Assembly (NCBI GenBank): GCA_041690635.1
Contig: JAWLGZ010000002.1
Span: forward strand, 558,001 to 622,000
Reading direction: 5' to 3'
DNA from: JAWLGZ01 sp041690635
Lineage (GTDB): Bacteria > Pseudomonadota > Gammaproteobacteria > Thiohalomonadales > Thiohalomonadaceae
DNA: 64,000 bases
Each line of letters starts with the position of its first letter. The stretch's first letter is position 1. The position numbers were made by a program, and so were the translations under genes. Under the pieces are notes generated by a model. It was not told the origin of the DNA. It worked only from the letters and a program-made list of their open reading frames with translations, and searched no databases. Of this stretch, positions 46,601-54,885 are shown piece by piece.

Positions 46601-47107
46601 GAACTGCTGGAGCGTGCGGTCAAGGCGCTCAAGGAGGGCAAGGAGCCCGCGCTGGAGACACCGCTCGACCACGGCGCCGAGATCGACCTTCAGATCCCGG
46701 CGCTCATTCCCGACGACTACCTGCCGGACGTCCACACCCGGCTCATCATGTACAAGCGCATCGCCTCGGCGGAATCACCCGAGGAGTTGCGCGAACTCCA
46801 GGTGGAGATGATCGACCGCTTCGGCCTGCTGCCGCCCCAGGTGAAGAACCTGTTCCGCATCACCGAGCTGAAGCTCAAGGCCGGCCCGCTCGGCATCCGC
46901 AAGATCGAACTGGGCCCCGGCAGCGGGCGGGTCATCTTCGTGGAGCGGCCCAACATCGATCCGATGAAGGTGATCGGACTGATCCAGAAGCGGCCCGACA
47001 CCTACCGGTTGGAGGGGAACGAGAAGCTGCGCCTGCTCAAGTCCTCCGAGGACCCGGAGAAGCGCATCGAGATACTGGATCGGCTACTGGATACCTTCGC
47101 GGCGTAG
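43637..47107 (+). CDS. mfd: Transcription-repair coupling factor Mfd
   Basis: A 1156-residue DNA translocase that removes stalled RNA polymerase and recruits UvrA. In order: an N-terminal UvrB-like region (LGFPDWETLPYDAFSPHQDIISERL), the CarD-like RNA-polymerase-interaction domain (IGAPVVHEDHGVGRYLGL), the helicase motor with Walker A GDVGFGKTEVAMRA, DEEH box IDEEHRFGV, TATPIPRTLNM, and motif VI region QLYQLRGRVGRS, then the TRCF C-terminal domain. Length and all motifs are normal. The ATG at 43637 gives the standard start. Confidence 0.97.
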   Translation: MDSTYHSPLNPLLATRPGDRVTWGRLYGSGTGLAIATAACRQERPLVVITADASTATRLEYELRFFLGRDPAVPVLGFPDWETLPYDAFSPHQDIISERLSTLYQLPAMERGILIAPVATLMHRLAPRSYIRGGSLVLGIGERLDLERMRRNLEQAGYQCVSQVFGHGEFAVRGSILDLYPMGSSLPFRIELFDDEVESIRTFDPESQRSLEKVESIRMLPAREFPLSDEAIRHFRQAYRTAIAGDPQRSLIYRDVSNGLAPPGIEYYLPLFFEQTETLFDYLPEGAQLLTGEGVQAAAETFRRECDERFEMLRHNIERPLLEPTAVFLDMPEVMGRIKGFPRTAIQSFEVAEAKGKAINHATEAPPRLALEARAERPAAALLEFLEAFSGRVLFAAESAGRREALLDLLHGCDLAPAPVDSWQAFLDSEAPVGILVAPLERGLLMTDPAIAVIAEPQLYGEQVMQRRRRRRGGRGRDLDAVVRNLAELQIGAPVVHEDHGVGRYLGLQKLTAGGIEAEFLTLEYAGGDKLYVPVASLHLISRYTGAAPENTPLHKLGTNQWERAKRKASERVRDVAAELLDLYARREARQGHAYPLDRGQYAAFAATFPFEETPDQQEAIDAVLADMEAPRPMDRLVCGDVGFGKTEVAMRAAFVAVMGGKQVTMLVPTTLLAQQHYENFRDRFADWPVRIAHVSRFRSKKEQDETLQGLEEGMVDIVIGTHKLLQSGIQYKRLGLVIIDEEHRFGVRQKERFKALRAEVDVLTLTATPIPRTLNMAISGMRDLSVIASPPAKRLAVKTFVSEWNAPLIREACLREIKRGGQVYFLHNEVETIEKMAREVEAMVPEATVAVAHGQMRERELERVMTDFYHQRFNLLLCTTIIETGIDIPSANTIVINRADRFGLAQLYQLRGRVGRSHHRAYAYLVIPSKRAITPDAVKRLEAIEAIEELGTGFTLATHDLEIRGAGELLGEEQSGQMQEIGFTLYTELLERAVKALKEGKEPALETPLDHGAEIDLQIPALIPDDYLPDVHTRLIMYKRIASAESPEELRELQVEMIDRFGLLPPQVKNLFRITELKLKAGPLGIRKIELGPGSGRVIFVERPNIDPMKVIGLIQKRPDTYRLEGNEKLRLLKSSEDPEKRIEILDRLLDTFAA

Positions 47108-47136
47108 ACCAACAACCGAACGAACTGTCGTTTTGT

Positions 47137-47205
47137 AGGAGCCCGGCCCTCCGGGCGAATTATTCGGCCCCCATTCGCCCGCGGGGGCGGGCTCCTACAG
47201 GAACG
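47137..47205. repeat. REP-like palindromic repeat
   Basis: TGTAGGAGCCCGGCC…GGGCGAAT faces ATTCGCCCGCGGGGGCGGGC…CTCCTACAG, making a long imperfect hairpin between the convergent ends of mfd and the HD-domain gene. It is related to 23655-23700 and 49525-49673 and may end transcription from both sides. Confidence 0.75.
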
Positions 47206-47226
47206 GCATCATGCGGTGTGATGCGG

Positions 47227-48060
47227 CTAAACCTCCCCGTGCTCGGAGGCGAAGACGTGGGAGTAGAGGCTGGCGATCCACTGCTTGCCATCCTGGGTCA
47301 CCCGCAGGTACTTGAGGGCGCCCGCGACATGCGGACTGACCATCTTCCAGTAGAACTGGGCGAAGGAGCGGCGCATATCGCCGGGGGTTTTGTAACCGTG
47401 CCGCTCGTTGAAGCCGATCTCCTCGAACTCACAGAAGAGCGCCGGCGTCTTACGAAGGTAGGCGGGGTCGCCGAGCTGGCCGATGAAGTCGGCGGCGCGG
47501 GTCAGTGCCGGGTAGTCGTAGGGGTCCTCCTTCGACTCCGGGTCCGGTGCCGCGAAGCGGGTCTTGTCGATGAAGGAGGCGACGCGATCCACGTCGATGT
47601 CGGTCATGGCGTTGGCGAACCGCTCGCGCACGAACAGGATTCCGCGGTCCACGTGGTAGGGGGTCAGGGCAGCGCCGGATGAGCCATCTGGCACGGTGAC
47701 GGTTTCACTTCCCACCCCGCTCGCGTAGACCCCGTCGCGGTCCGCCCGGCAAACACCGCGTACGTAGCCGATATCGTGGCAAAGAAGCCCGACCATGTAG
47801 TTCAGCCAGTCGACCGGCGCGACGCCCCCTTCCAGCAGGTGCTTGCCCTTGATGATCTCCTGCCCCACCAGGGTGACCATGATGGTGTGCTCGACATTGT
47901 GGTAGAGCGCATCGCCGTTGGCGATATTCTCCAGTGCCAGATGGCCTATCCAGCCGATCACGTTGGCATAGTCCGGCTGGCGGTTGCCGTAGGTCTCACT
48001 GTAGCCCGCCCGCAGCAACTCCACGAAACGGTCGATTGTCTCCTTCTGGAAATTAACCAT
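47227..48060 (-). CDS. HD-domain metal-dependent phosphohydrolase
   Basis: A 277-residue protein of the HD superfamily. The metal-ligand histidines appear in YHNVEHTIMV and the paired His-Asp in GLLCHDIGYVRG, with later DPAYLRKTPALFCEFEEIGF. The phosphodiester or nucleotide substrate is unknown. The ATG at 48060 was chosen for its GGAGAGAGG ribosome site; the upstream extension is low in family resemblance. It stands alone, convergent with mfd and divergent from mtaD. Confidence 0.85.
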   Translation of the reverse strand: MVNFQKETIDRFVELLRAGYSETYGNRQPDYANVIGWIGHLALENIANGDALYHNVEHTIMVTLVGQEIIKGKHLLEGGVAPVDWLNYMVGLLCHDIGYVRGVCRADRDGVYASGVGSETVTVPDGSSGAALTPYHVDRGILFVRERFANAMTDIDVDRVASFIDKTRFAAPDPESKEDPYDYPALTRAADFIGQLGDPAYLRKTPALFCEFEEIGFNERHGYKTPGDMRRSFAQFYWKMVSPHVAGALKYLRVTQDGKQWIASLYSHVFASEHGEV

Positions 48061-48158
48061 CCCTCTCTCCTTTGCATCCGAGGCGCCCATTGTAGCCGTG
48101 CCGGGAGCCCCGCATGCAACCTTGAGTATTCCCCACGCTATCGATATCTTTCGTGCCC

Positions 48159-49475
48159 ATGGAAACCATCGATACATTGATTCACGCCCGCTGGGTGATC
48201 CCGGTGGAGCCCGCCGGCACCGTTCTGGAACGCCACACGATCGCTGTCCATGACGGTCGCATTGCCACCATTCTGCCGACCGCCGAGGCGGCGGAGCGCT
48301 ACCGGGCGGAGACAGAGGTGGACTGCACCGACCACGCACTCATCCCCGGACTGATCAATGCCCACACCCACGCGGCCATGAGCCTGATGCGGGGCCTGGC
48401 GGACGATCTGCCGTTGATGACCTGGCTCAACGACCACATCTGGCCGGCGGAGGCGAAGTGGGTCTCTCCCGAGTTCGTCGGTGACGGTACGCAGCTGGCG
48501 ATTGCCGAGATGCTGCGCGGCGGTGTCACCTGCTTTAACGACATGTACTTCTTCCCGGACGAGACCGCACACGTCGCCAGTCAGGCCGGAATGCGTGCGT
48601 CGGTGGGGATGATCCTCATCGACTTTCCCACCGCCTGGGCGCAGAACGCCGAGGAGTATCTGCACAAGGGGATCGAACTCCACGATCGCTTCCGCGCCGA
48701 CCCGCTGATCACCACCGCTTTCGCACCGCACGCCCCCTACACCGTCTCCGATGCGCCGCTGGAGCAGGTGGTGATGTATGCGGAGGAACTGGACGTGCCC
48801 ATCCACATGCATGTCCACGAGACCGCCCACGAGGTGAGCCAGGCTGAAGCCTCCGGCACGCGCCCGCTGGCACGGCTGGAGGGGCTCGGTGTGGTCTCCC
48901 CGCGCTTCATGGCGGTGCACATGACCCAGATCGATGCCCCCGAGATCGCCCGTTTTGCCGATTTGGGGGCGCATGTGGTCCACTGCCCCGAATCCAATCT
49001 CAAGTTGGCGAGCGGCTTCTGCCCGGTGGCGAAACTGCATGCGGCCGGCATCAACGTCGCCCTCGGCACCGACGGCAGCGCCAGCAACAACGACCTCGAC
49101 CTGTTCGGGGAGATGCGCACCGCCGCCCTGCTGGCCAAGGCGGTGGCCGGTGATGCCAGCGCCCTGCCCGCCGCCGCCGCCCTGCGCATGGCCACCCTGA
49201 ACGGGGCCCGCGCCCTGGGGCTCGACGAGGTGACCGGCTCGCTGGAGGTGGGCAAGGCGGCGGACATCACGGCGGTCCGCCTCGGCGACATCGAGAGTGG
49301 GCCGCTCTACAACCCCGTTTCGCAACTGGTCTACGCCACCGGTCGCGACAAGGTGACCGACGTCTGGGTGGCCGGACGGCATCTGCTCAAGAACCGCCGA
49401 CTCACCACCCTGGACGAGGCGGAGATCCTGGCCCGCGCCGCCGAGTGGCAGGAGAGGCTCGCCAGCGGCGGCTAA
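48159..49475 (+). CDS. mtaD: 5-methylthioadenosine/S-adenosylhomocysteine deaminase (TRZ/ATZ amidohydrolase)
   Basis: A 438-residue zinc amidohydrolase: HTHAAMSLMRG gives the first metal pair, FAPHAPYTVSD and HMHVHETAHEV the next histidines, and GTDGSASNNDLDL the catalytic aspartate. This matches TRZ/ATZ proteins that deaminate methylthioadenosine and S-adenosylhomocysteine, products of SAM-dependent reactions. Downstream lies ubiG, a SAM methyltransferase, and then gph, a frequent order in this bacterial group. The ATG at 48159 was preferred over the GTG two codons earlier. Confidence 0.9.
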   Translation: METIDTLIHARWVIPVEPAGTVLERHTIAVHDGRIATILPTAEAAERYRAETEVDCTDHALIPGLINAHTHAAMSLMRGLADDLPLMTWLNDHIWPAEAKWVSPEFVGDGTQLAIAEMLRGGVTCFNDMYFFPDETAHVASQAGMRASVGMILIDFPTAWAQNAEEYLHKGIELHDRFRADPLITTAFAPHAPYTVSDAPLEQVVMYAEELDVPIHMHVHETAHEVSQAEASGTRPLARLEGLGVVSPRFMAVHMTQIDAPEIARFADLGAHVVHCPESNLKLASGFCPVAKLHAAGINVALGTDGSASNNDLDLFGEMRTAALLAKAVAGDASALPAAAALRMATLNGARALGLDEVTGSLEVGKAADITAVRLGDIESGPLYNPVSQLVYATGRDKVTDVWVAGRHLLKNRRLTTLDEAEILARAAEWQERLASGG

Positions 49476-49524
49476 TAAACACTGCGACACCGTAGAACCC
49501 CGGTCCTCGGGGCAATTTTTCCCA

Positions 49525-49680
49525 CGCCCATTCGCCCGCGGGGGCGGGCTCCTACAGCAAGCCCAAACCCGTAGTAGGAGCGATGTCCACGGAAGGACGA
49601 ATGCCGCGCGCGCATGGATGCGCAGGAGCGGCCCGGCCCCCCGGGCGAACAGCGGCAAGGCCGCTTCAGCCCGGCCATCC
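49525..49680. repeat. REP-like repeats between mtaD and ubiG
   Basis: The 300-base gap 49476-49775 contains two or three REP-type units: GCCCGCGGGGGCGGGC with CTCCTACAG (49535-49556), GTAGTAGGAGCG (49570) and AGGAGCGGCCCGG…CCGGGCGAACAGCGGCAAGGCCGC (49624-49665). They match those at 23655 and 47137. No gene is visible; the ubiG promoter probably lies in the last 100 bases. Confidence 0.7.
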
Positions 49681-49775
49681 TGATTCACCCCCAGAGGCGG
49701 GGCGCCCCTGTGGCAGCCGCCCCGGGTCGCTTTGCTGTTAGAATTGGCGCATCCCGCTTCCAACCGCCATTCACC

Positions 49776-50501
49776 ATGTCCGCACACACCCACAACGTCG
49801 ATCCCGCCGAGATCAACAAGTTCGCCGAACTGGCGGCCCGCTGGTGGGACCGCAACAGCGAGTTCAAGCCGCTCCATGACATCAACCCCCTGCGCCTCGA
49901 CTATATCGACCGGCAGTGCGGCGGGTTGCCGGGCAAGCGGGTGCTGGACGTGGGCTGCGGCGGCGGCATCCTGGCCGAGAGCATGGCCGCCCGCGGGGCG
50001 AGCGTGACCGGCATCGACATGGGGGAGGCGCCGCTGTCGGTGGCGAAGCTGCACAAGCTGGAGTCGGGGGTCGAGGTGGATTACCGCATGGCCACCGCCG
50101 AGGCGCTGGCCGAGGAGTCGCCGGAGAACTTCGACGTGGTCACCTGCATGGAGATGCTGGAGCACGTCCCCGATCCCGGGTCGGTGATCGCCGCCTGCGG
50201 TCGGCTGGTCAAGCCCGGCGGCCACGTCTTCTTCTCCACCATCAACCGCAATCCCAAGTCCTACCTGTTCGCGGTGATCGGCGCCGAATACCTTCTGCGC
50301 CTGCTGCCGAAGGGGACCCACGACTACCGCAAGTTCATCCGCCCCTCGGAACTGGACGCCTGGGTACGGCAAGGGGGACTGACAACGGCGGAGGTGATCG
50401 GCATGAGCTACAACCCCATCACCCGCACCTACTCTCTCGGGAAGGACATCGACGTCAACTACCTGCTCCACACCCGGCGCCCGCCCCACGATTTGGTATG
50501 A
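49776..50501 (+). CDS. ubiG: Ubiquinone biosynthesis O-methyltransferase UbiG
   Basis: A 241-residue SAM methyltransferase performing both O-methylations of the ubiquinone ring. It begins with the UbiG signature VDPAEINKFAELAARWWD, with motif I VLDVGCGGGILAESMA and the late block GTHDYRKFIRPSELDAW followed by MSYNPITRTYSL, all specific to UbiG. The stop overlaps the gph start (ATGA). Confidence 0.97.
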   Translation: MSAHTHNVDPAEINKFAELAARWWDRNSEFKPLHDINPLRLDYIDRQCGGLPGKRVLDVGCGGGILAESMAARGASVTGIDMGEAPLSVAKLHKLESGVEVDYRMATAEALAEESPENFDVVTCMEMLEHVPDPGSVIAACGRLVKPGGHVFFSTINRNPKSYLFAVIGAEYLLRLLPKGTHDYRKFIRPSELDAWVRQGGLTTAEVIGMSYNPITRTYSLGKDIDVNYLLHTRRPPHDLV

Positions 50502-51175
50502 TCCGCGCGGTCCTGTTCGACCTCGACGGCACCCTGGCCGACACCGCACCGGACCTGGCCTTCGCCCTGAACCGGGTGCTCGAACAGTACGGCCGCGCGC
50601 CGCTGCCGCTGGCACGCATCCGCCCGGTCGCCTCCCACGGCACCCTCGCCCTGCTCCGCCTCGGCTTCGGCCTCGAACCGGGGGCGCCCGGCTTCGATGA
50701 GAAACGGGAGGCACTGCTCGCCACCTACCGGGAGAACATCGCCCGCGAGACCCGCCTCTTTCCCGGCATGGATCGGGTGCTAAAGGCGCTGGAGGGTTCG
50801 GGCCGGCGCTGGGGCGTGGTGACCAACAAGCCAGCCCACCTCACCGGACCGCTGATGGAGCAACTGGGCCTCGCCGCCCGCGCCGCCACCGTGGTCAGCG
50901 GCGACACCCTCGCCGAGAGCAAGCCCCACCCCGCCCCCCTGCTCCACGCCGCCCGCGAAGCGGCCTGCGAACCAGGCGAATGCCTCTACGTCGGCGACGC
51001 GGAGCGGGACATCATCGCGGGGCGGGCCGCCGGCATGCGGACATTGGCGGCCCTTTACGGCTACATCGCCGACGACGACAATCCCACAGCCTGGGGCGCG
51101 GATGGCAGCATCGACGCGCCTATCGAGATTCTCGATCACCTGACCGAGGCGACCGGCATGGCAAGCACCCTTTAG
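50498..51175 (+). CDS. gph: Phosphoglycolate phosphatase (HAD family)
   Basis: A 225-residue HAD hydrolase with catalytic DLDGT (VLFDLDGTLADTAPD), motif II VVTNKP and motif IV YVGDAERDIIAGRAAGM. Position directly after ubiG with a four-base overlap is the standard gph/mupP-type context in gammaproteobacteria. The same place is used by the MurNAc-6-phosphate phosphatase MupP in pseudomonads, so that function is an alternative. No cell-wall recycling genes are nearby to decide it. Confidence 0.9.
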   Translation: MIRAVLFDLDGTLADTAPDLAFALNRVLEQYGRAPLPLARIRPVASHGTLALLRLGFGLEPGAPGFDEKREALLATYRENIARETRLFPGMDRVLKALEGSGRRWGVVTNKPAHLTGPLMEQLGLAARAATVVSGDTLAESKPHPAPLLHAAREAACEPGECLYVGDAERDIIAGRAAGMRTLAALYGYIADDDNPTAWGADGSIDAPIEILDHLTEATGMASTL

Positions 51176-51185
51176 AAACAAGGGG

Positions 51186-51630
51186 CTCTCGCAGAGACGC
51201 AAAGTACGAAAGGAACCCCGGATCATCAACTGCTTTTCTCTGCGTCCTCTGCGTCTTTGCGAGAGATCCTTTTTTTGCCCTCTGCACCTTTGCGGGAGAA
51301 ATCTTCCTGATCGAGGGAGAACGATGTTCAATGAAATGACCTTGGCGGTACATGAATCTCTCGCAGAGACGCAAAGCACGCAAAGGAACCCGGATCGTCA
51401 GCTGCTTTTCTCTGCGCCCTCTGCGTCTTTGCGAGAGTTCCTTATTTCCCCTCTGCGCCTTTGCGGGAGAAATCTTCCTGATCGGGGGGAACGATGTTTA
51501 ATGAAATGACCTTTGCGGTACATGTAATCTCTCGCAGAGACGCAAAGCACGCAAAGAGACCCGGATCATCAACTGCTTTTCTCTGCGTCCTCTGCGTCTT
51601 TGCGAGAGAAATCTTCCTGGTTGGGAGAAG
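51186..51630. repeat. Three tandem ~172-base repeats upstream of rmuC ('CTCTGCG' family, copies C1-C3)
   Basis: Units begin at 51186, 51358 and 51529 with the same CTCTCGCAGAGACGCAAAG. Each contains the opposing arm CTCTGCGTCTTTGCGAGAG and a tail GGGAGAA…GATGTTCAATGAAATGACC; the last copy merges into the rmuC ribosome site and start. The stretch fills the 457-base gap between gph and rmuC. It belongs to the same family as 14359-14525 and 20535-20702. No spacer diversity of the CRISPR kind is seen. Confidence 0.9.
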
Positions 51631-51632
51631 AG

Positions 51633-52913
51633 ATGATCGATGAGAAAACGATAGTGGTACTCGCGCTTCTGCTCGGCCTGGGGCTTGGCGCGCTGATCGC
51701 GCATCTTGCGGGACAGCGGCGCCGGGCCGAACTCCAGGCCGACAAGGCCCGGCTCACGACGGAACTGGAGGCGGAACGGCGGGTGGCGCAAGAGCGGCAG
51801 GCGGCGTTCGAGGCGTCGCGCCAGCAGCTCTCCGACAGCTTCGCCGCCCTGGCCGGCGAGGCGCTGAAACACAACAGCAGCGAATTCCTGAAATTGGCGG
51901 AAGAGAACCTGAAGGCGTTCCAGGCACGTGCCCACGGCGAGCTGGCCCAGCGGGAGAAGGCGGTCGAATCACTGGTGAAACCCATCCGCGAGGCGCTGGA
52001 GAAGACCGAACAGCAGGTGCGCCAGATGGAGAAGGAGCGGCAGGAGGCCCACGGCGCCCTCACCCGCCACCTGGAGACCATCGCCGAGGCCAACCGGCTA
52101 CTGCAGGGCGAGACCCGCAATCTGGTACAGGCGCTGCGCCGCCCCGAGGTGCGCGGCCAGTGGGGCGAGATGACCCTCAGGCGGCTGGCGGAGCTCGCCG
52201 GCATGGTGGAGCACTGCGACTTCTACGAGCAGGAGCAGGTGCGCACCGAATCGGGGGCATTGCGCCCGGACATGATTGTCCGCCTGCCCGACAGCCGCGA
52301 GATTGTGGTGGATGCCAAGACCCCGCTCGACGCCTATTTGAGCGCGGTGGAGGCAACCGACGACGAAACCCGCAAACGAGAGCTGGAGCGGCACGCCCGC
52401 AAGGTGCGCGAGCGGGTGCGTGAACTGGCCGGCAAAGGGTACTGGCAGCAGTTCGCCAACTCCCCCGATTTCGTGGTGCTGTTCATCCCCGGCGACCAGT
52501 TCCTCAGCGTGGCGCTGGAGCTGGACCGGGAACTGCTGGAGGACGCCCTCGCCCGCAAGGTGATTCTCGCCACACCCACCAGCTTCGTTGCCCTGCTGCG
52601 CGCGGTGGCCTACGGCTGGCGGCAGCAGGCGCTGGCGGAGAACGCCGAGAAGGTACGGGCCGTGGGAGAGGAGCTGTACGGCCGGTTGCTGACCATGAGC
52701 GACCACCTCGCCCGCCTCGGCAAGAGCCTGGAGGGGAGTGTCGATCATTTCAACAAGGCGGTCGGCTCGTTCGACTCCCGCGTGCTGCCCGGCGCCCGCA
52801 AGTTCACCGAGATGGGCATTCAGGCGAAGAAGGAGCTGGAGGCGGTCCCGCAGGTGGAGAAGGGGGTGCGCAGCGTGGCCGAAACCGCGGCGGACCCGAT
52901 TGACGGCAGTTGA
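51633..52913 (+). CDS. rmuC: DNA recombination protein RmuC
   Basis: A 426-residue protein with an N-terminal membrane helix (IVVLALLLGLGLGALIAHLA), a long coiled coil to about residue 180, and the RmuC core: RGQWGEMTLRRLAELAGMVEH, then RPDMIVRLPDSREIVVDAKTPL with a PD-(D/E)xK-like nuclease look, and LATPTSFVALLRAVAYGW. RmuC limits inversion at short repeats. The ATG at 51633 is preceded by GGGAGAAGAG, which also forms the end of the tandem repeat. It is followed by hpnC after one base. Confidence 0.93.
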   Translation: MIDEKTIVVLALLLGLGLGALIAHLAGQRRRAELQADKARLTTELEAERRVAQERQAAFEASRQQLSDSFAALAGEALKHNSSEFLKLAEENLKAFQARAHGELAQREKAVESLVKPIREALEKTEQQVRQMEKERQEAHGALTRHLETIAEANRLLQGETRNLVQALRRPEVRGQWGEMTLRRLAELAGMVEHCDFYEQEQVRTESGALRPDMIVRLPDSREIVVDAKTPLDAYLSAVEATDDETRKRELERHARKVRERVRELAGKGYWQQFANSPDFVVLFIPGDQFLSVALELDRELLEDALARKVILATPTSFVALLRAVAYGWRQQALAENAEKVRAVGEELYGRLLTMSDHLARLGKSLEGSVDHFNKAVGSFDSRVLPGARKFTEMGIQAKKELEAVPQVEKGVRSVAETAADPIDGS

Positions 52914-52914
52914 G

Positions 52915-53796
52915 ATGACGACCACCGCCGAAGGGGCGATTGAAGCGGCCTACGACCACTGCCTGGCGCGCGCACACAGCCATTACGAAAACTTCCCGGT
53001 CGCCTCACTGCTGCTGCCGCGTCGAATCCGGCGGCCGGTCGCCGCCGTCTACGCCTTCGCCCGCACCGCCGACGACCTCGCCGACGAGGGGGAACTGACC
53101 GCGCCCGAACGGATCGCCGCACTCGATGCGCTCGGGGCCGCACTGGACCGGGCGGTGGCGGGGGAGCCCACCACCGACCCGATGCTCATCGCGACTGCCG
53201 ACGCCATCCACCGCCACCGTCTGCCGGTACAGCTCTTCCACGACCTGCTCACCGCCTTCCGCCAGGATGCGACAACGCGCCGCTACGCCGATTTCAACGA
53301 GGTGCGGGCCTACTGCCGCTGCTCGGCCGATCCGGTCGGCCGCCTGCTGCTGCACCTGTTCGAAGAGGCGAGCGCGGAGAACCTGCGCCTCTCCGACCGC
53401 ATCTGCTCCGCCCTGCAGTTGATCAACTTCCTGCAGGACATCGCCCAGGACCTGGAGGAGAACGACCGCATCTACCTGCCGCAGGACGAGATGGCCCGTT
53501 TCGGCGTTTCCGAACTGGATTTGGCGGAACGGCGGGTCACCCAACCGCTAAGGAAGTTGCTGGCGTTTCAGATCGAACGCACGCGGACAATGATGCTCGA
53601 AGGGGCGCCGCTCGGCCGCCGGCTGCCGGGGCGCTTCGGGCTGGAGATCCGGCTCATCGTGGAAGGGGGGCTCGCCATCCTGGATCGCCTGGAGACCGAC
53701 CTGGCCGACCCCTTCGCCCGCCCACGGCTGCGTTCGAGGGACCAGCTGGCGATGCTGTTTCGCGCACTGTTCCTTCATCGAACCACGCCACCATGA
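52915..53796 (+). CDS. hpnC: Squalene synthase-like HpnC (hydroxysqualene synthase)
   Basis: A 293-residue trans-prenyltransferase of the squalene/phytoene synthase fold. The two Asp-rich metal sites are RTADDLADEGE and DIAQDLEENDRIYLP. With HpnD and HpnE it forms the three-step bacterial route from farnesyl diphosphate to squalene for hopanoids. HpnC converts presqualene diphosphate to hydroxysqualene. The ATG lies one base after the rmuC stop. It is separated from hpnD by a 228-base repeat-bearing gap. Confidence 0.92.
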   Translation: MTTTAEGAIEAAYDHCLARAHSHYENFPVASLLLPRRIRRPVAAVYAFARTADDLADEGELTAPERIAALDALGAALDRAVAGEPTTDPMLIATADAIHRHRLPVQLFHDLLTAFRQDATTRRYADFNEVRAYCRCSADPVGRLLLHLFEEASAENLRLSDRICSALQLINFLQDIAQDLEENDRIYLPQDEMARFGVSELDLAERRVTQPLRKLLAFQIERTRTMMLEGAPLGRRLPGRFGLEIRLIVEGGLAILDRLETDLADPFARPRLRSRDQLAMLFRALFLHRTTPP

Positions 53797-53804
53797 GACC
53801 CCTC

Positions 53805-53969
53805 GTAGGGTGGGTTAGGCGCGCCTTATCCCTGACCCAACCATTCTCACGGCGTTAGGGCACTCCGTAACCCACCATCGGCGAGACGATACACCTACGG
53901 TGGGTTGCGCGGCGCACAGCTACCCCCCGAGACTTCACCCTGTGCGAATGCGCCGCTAACCCACCCTAC
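53805..53969. repeat. Inverted-repeat element between hpnC and hpnD
   Basis: The ends are a perfect 14-base inverted pair, GTAGGGTGGGTTAG (53805-53818) and CTAACCCACCCTAC (53956-53969), enclosing further copies of the GGTGGGTT/AACCCACC theme. No open frame is inside. The size of ~165 bases and terminal inverted repeats suggest a miniature mobile element or a large palindromic unit. Confidence 0.75.
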
Positions 53970-54024
53970 ATTGATGGCCGGCGTGGTAACTTAACCGGCC
54001 GCAGGAACGACACAGCCGCAGACG

Positions 54025-54885
54025 ATGACCCCGGAGCAGTACTGCCAGGAGAAGGCCGCCAGCAGCGGTTCGAGCTTCTACTACAGCTTTCTCTTCCTCC
54101 CCGATGAGCGGCGCAAGGCGATCACCGCCCTCTACGCCTTCTGCCGCGAGGTGGACGACGTGGTGGACGAGTGCCACGAACCGGCGGTGGCCCGCGCCAA
54201 GCTCGGCTGGTGGCGCGAGGAGACGGCGCGGCTCTTCAGCGGCGCACCGCAGCACCCGGTCACCCGCGCCCTCGCCCCTGCCATCGAACGCTTCAACCTG
54301 CCGCAGGAGTATTTCCAGGAGATCATCGACGGCATGGAGATGGATCTGGAGCAGGAGCGCTACGCCACCTTCAACGAGCTCAACCTCTACTGCTACCGGG
54401 TGGCCGGCGTGGTGGGGCTGCTTGCGGCGGAGATCTTCGGCAGCGAGGAGCGAATGACCGCCAGGTACGCCCAGGAGCTGGGACTCGCCTTCCAGCTCAC
54501 CAACATCCTGCGCGACGTGGGCGAGGATGCGGCACGCGGGCGCATCTACCTGCCGCTGGAGGAGCTGGAGCGGTTCGGCGTGAGCGAACGGCAGATCCTG
54601 CAGCGCGAGGAGAGCGCCGCTGTGCGCGCGCTGTTCGACTTCCAGCTCCAGCGCGCCCGTGGTTACTACGAATCGGCCTTCGCCAAACTGCCGGAAGCGG
54701 ACCGCTATCGGCAACGGGCGGGCGTCATCATGGCCGCCATCTATCTCTCCACCCTCGATGCGATCGAAAGGCAGGAGTTCCCGGTGCTGCGCAAGCGGGT
54801 CAGCCTGAGCCCCTGGCGCAAACTGTGGGTCGCCTGGCGCACGGCGCGCGGCGAGGCGCGGCGGCATCGCCGCAACGGGACGTGA
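54025..54885 (+). CDS. hpnD: Presqualene diphosphate synthase HpnD
   Basis: A 286-residue squalene/phytoene-synthase-fold enzyme joining two farnesyl diphosphates to presqualene diphosphate. Key segments: FYYSFLFLPDERRKAITALYAFCREVDDVVDE (first Asp site), YCYRVAGVVGLL, and ILRDVGEDAARGRIYLP (second Asp site). These give a closer match to HpnD than HpnC. Its stop overlaps the GTG start of hpnE (GTGA). Confidence 0.94.
   Translation: MTPEQYCQEKAASSGSSFYYSFLFLPDERRKAITALYAFCREVDDVVDECHEPAVARAKLGWWREETARLFSGAPQHPVTRALAPAIERFNLPQEYFQEIIDGMEMDLEQERYATFNELNLYCYRVAGVVGLLAAEIFGSEERMTARYAQELGLAFQLTNILRDVGEDAARGRIYLPLEELERFGVSERQILQREESAAVRALFDFQLQRARGYYESAFAKLPEADRYRQRAGVIMAAIYLSTLDAIERQEFPVLRKRVSLSPWRKLWVAWRTARGEARRHRRNGT

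Noticed and set aside
51186..51630. Possible CRISPR array
   Set aside because: The repeating unit is about 172 bases with near-identical content throughout; there are no short repeats with unique spacers and no cas genes.
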